Assembly (NCBI RefSeq): GCF_011007365.1
Contig: NZ_WFKM01000016.1
Coordinates: forward strand, 1 to 64,000
Direction: 5' to 3'
DNA: 64,000 nt
From: Sphingobacterium sp. xlx-96
Lineage (GTDB): Bacteria > Bacteroidota > Bacteroidia > Sphingobacteriales > Sphingobacteriaceae
The notes beneath the pieces were generated by a model. That model ran no database searches and had not been told where the DNA came from. It was given only the letters and a program-made list of their open reading frames with translations. Below, piece by piece: positions 63,568 to 64,000 of the stretch; the stretch's first letter is position 1, and each line of letters opens with the position of its first letter. Both the position numbers and the translations under genes were made by a program.

Positions 63568-64000
63568 ATTTATAATTGAATAACGATAATGTCTAAAGGT
63601 ATATTTATAAGTATTCGCTTGTAAAAATATTTGATCAATGTGTTGTTATCGTTTTATCAAGGTTATCATATGTTTAAGTTAAACAGTCACTAAAAAAAGA
63701 ACCTGTCCATCCCGTAATATTGAGGTTTGTCCGATATGAAGATCGCACTTTATATTCGCCGATAGCATTACTTGTCGATATTGATCTGTCTTGTTAGTTC
63801 ACAGTTAGAAATATGCTGACATTTTCCTGTATGACTTCTCTTTTACAACGGTCTTATCCTGTATAGGTATAATATATGTCTTTTAGATATCTTGAGCTAC
63901 GCTGGATATGGTGACCGCTCAGTTTTCAAGTTTGTATTGGGATAGGGGTAATTTTTTAAAAGGAGAAACCGTGTATATGCTTGTTGTTTTTCTTATGGAG
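63568..64000. other. 433-base stretch without a recognisable gene
   Basis: This AT-rich end of the window should hold the promoter of the subtilase gene. A short open frame begins near 63980 after an AAAAGGAG run and leaves the window after a few codons (GTG or ATG start), possibly the start of the next gene. No RNA gene, repeat or other site was seen. Confidence 0.4.

Noticed and set aside
63736..63765. Short frame MKIALYIRR that resembles the start of serine recombinases
   Set aside because: It stops after nine codons and no further recombinase-like sequence follows in any frame.

Overview
The window comes from a Bacteroidota chromosome, most likely family Sphingobacteriaceae (Sphingobacterium or Pedobacter type). 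The grounds are gene content (a GldF-GldG fusion with GldA, DUF1599, a BT_3928-type DoxX protein, DUF4286, a TonB receptor paired with a surface lipoprotein), Bacteroidota promoters of the form TTTG/TTG-N17-20-TAnnTTTG, few Shine-Dalgarno sites, and a moderate AT bias. The genus is inference. It is almost wholly ordinary chromosome: no phage, insertion sequence, CRISPR array or tRNA was seen.

Layout. 1-141: 3' part of a 5S rRNA gene and its terminator, the end of an rRNA operon. 245-9560: secreted S10 peptidase, sodium/proline symporter, CocE-type hydrolase, DinB protein, sucD, a SpoU methyltransferase, rpsT, a DUF1080 lipoprotein and an AraC regulator. 9900-18546: acetyl/succinyl-CoA transferase, then a minus-strand cluster running DUF1599, DoxX/thioredoxin, aroK, glycerophosphodiesterase, gldA, a small beta-barrel protein and a fused gldFG. 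18715-21601: HipA-like kinase with DUF3037, then cysE-cysM. 21672-35832: META lipoprotein, C1 peptidase, a 1247-residue NtrY-like kinase, rpsA, a YihY protein, thioesterase, mltG, a PASTA protein, ddl and a beta-lactamase-like hydrolase. 35882-40921: pncB, methyltransferase, an Ada-like protein, alkB, and a W/Y/G-rich secreted protein with an Arg/Ser tail. 41161-44427: mlaE-mlaF-mlaD lipid transport and a pseudouridine synthase. 44516-49466: small CxxC membrane protein, DUF4286, and an operon of an S9 lipoprotein with a histidine kinase and response regulator. 49608-53966: greA, then HIT, dedA, ppa, CNNM/CorC, rsmE. 53963-56593: ABC exporter-type module with a very His-rich permease and a DUF3299-like protein. 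56883-61816: TonB receptor, beta-helix lipoprotein with a surface-export signal, and a 16-residue repeat protein. 61897-63567: subtilase. 63568-64000: no gene seen.

Points of most interest. The S9 lipoprotein at 45210 has lost its nucleophile serine (Gly486) and catalytic histidine (Arg603) but keeps the fold motifs, and it lies 3 bases from a sensor kinase gene, which suggests a periplasmic pseudo-peptidase feeding a two-component system. A secreted protein at 61121 consists of nine gapless 16-residue repeats. The His-rich permease module looks like a metal-linked transporter. Several genes have a TAnnTTTG element ending only 3-5 bases before the ATG, which predicts leaderless mRNAs.
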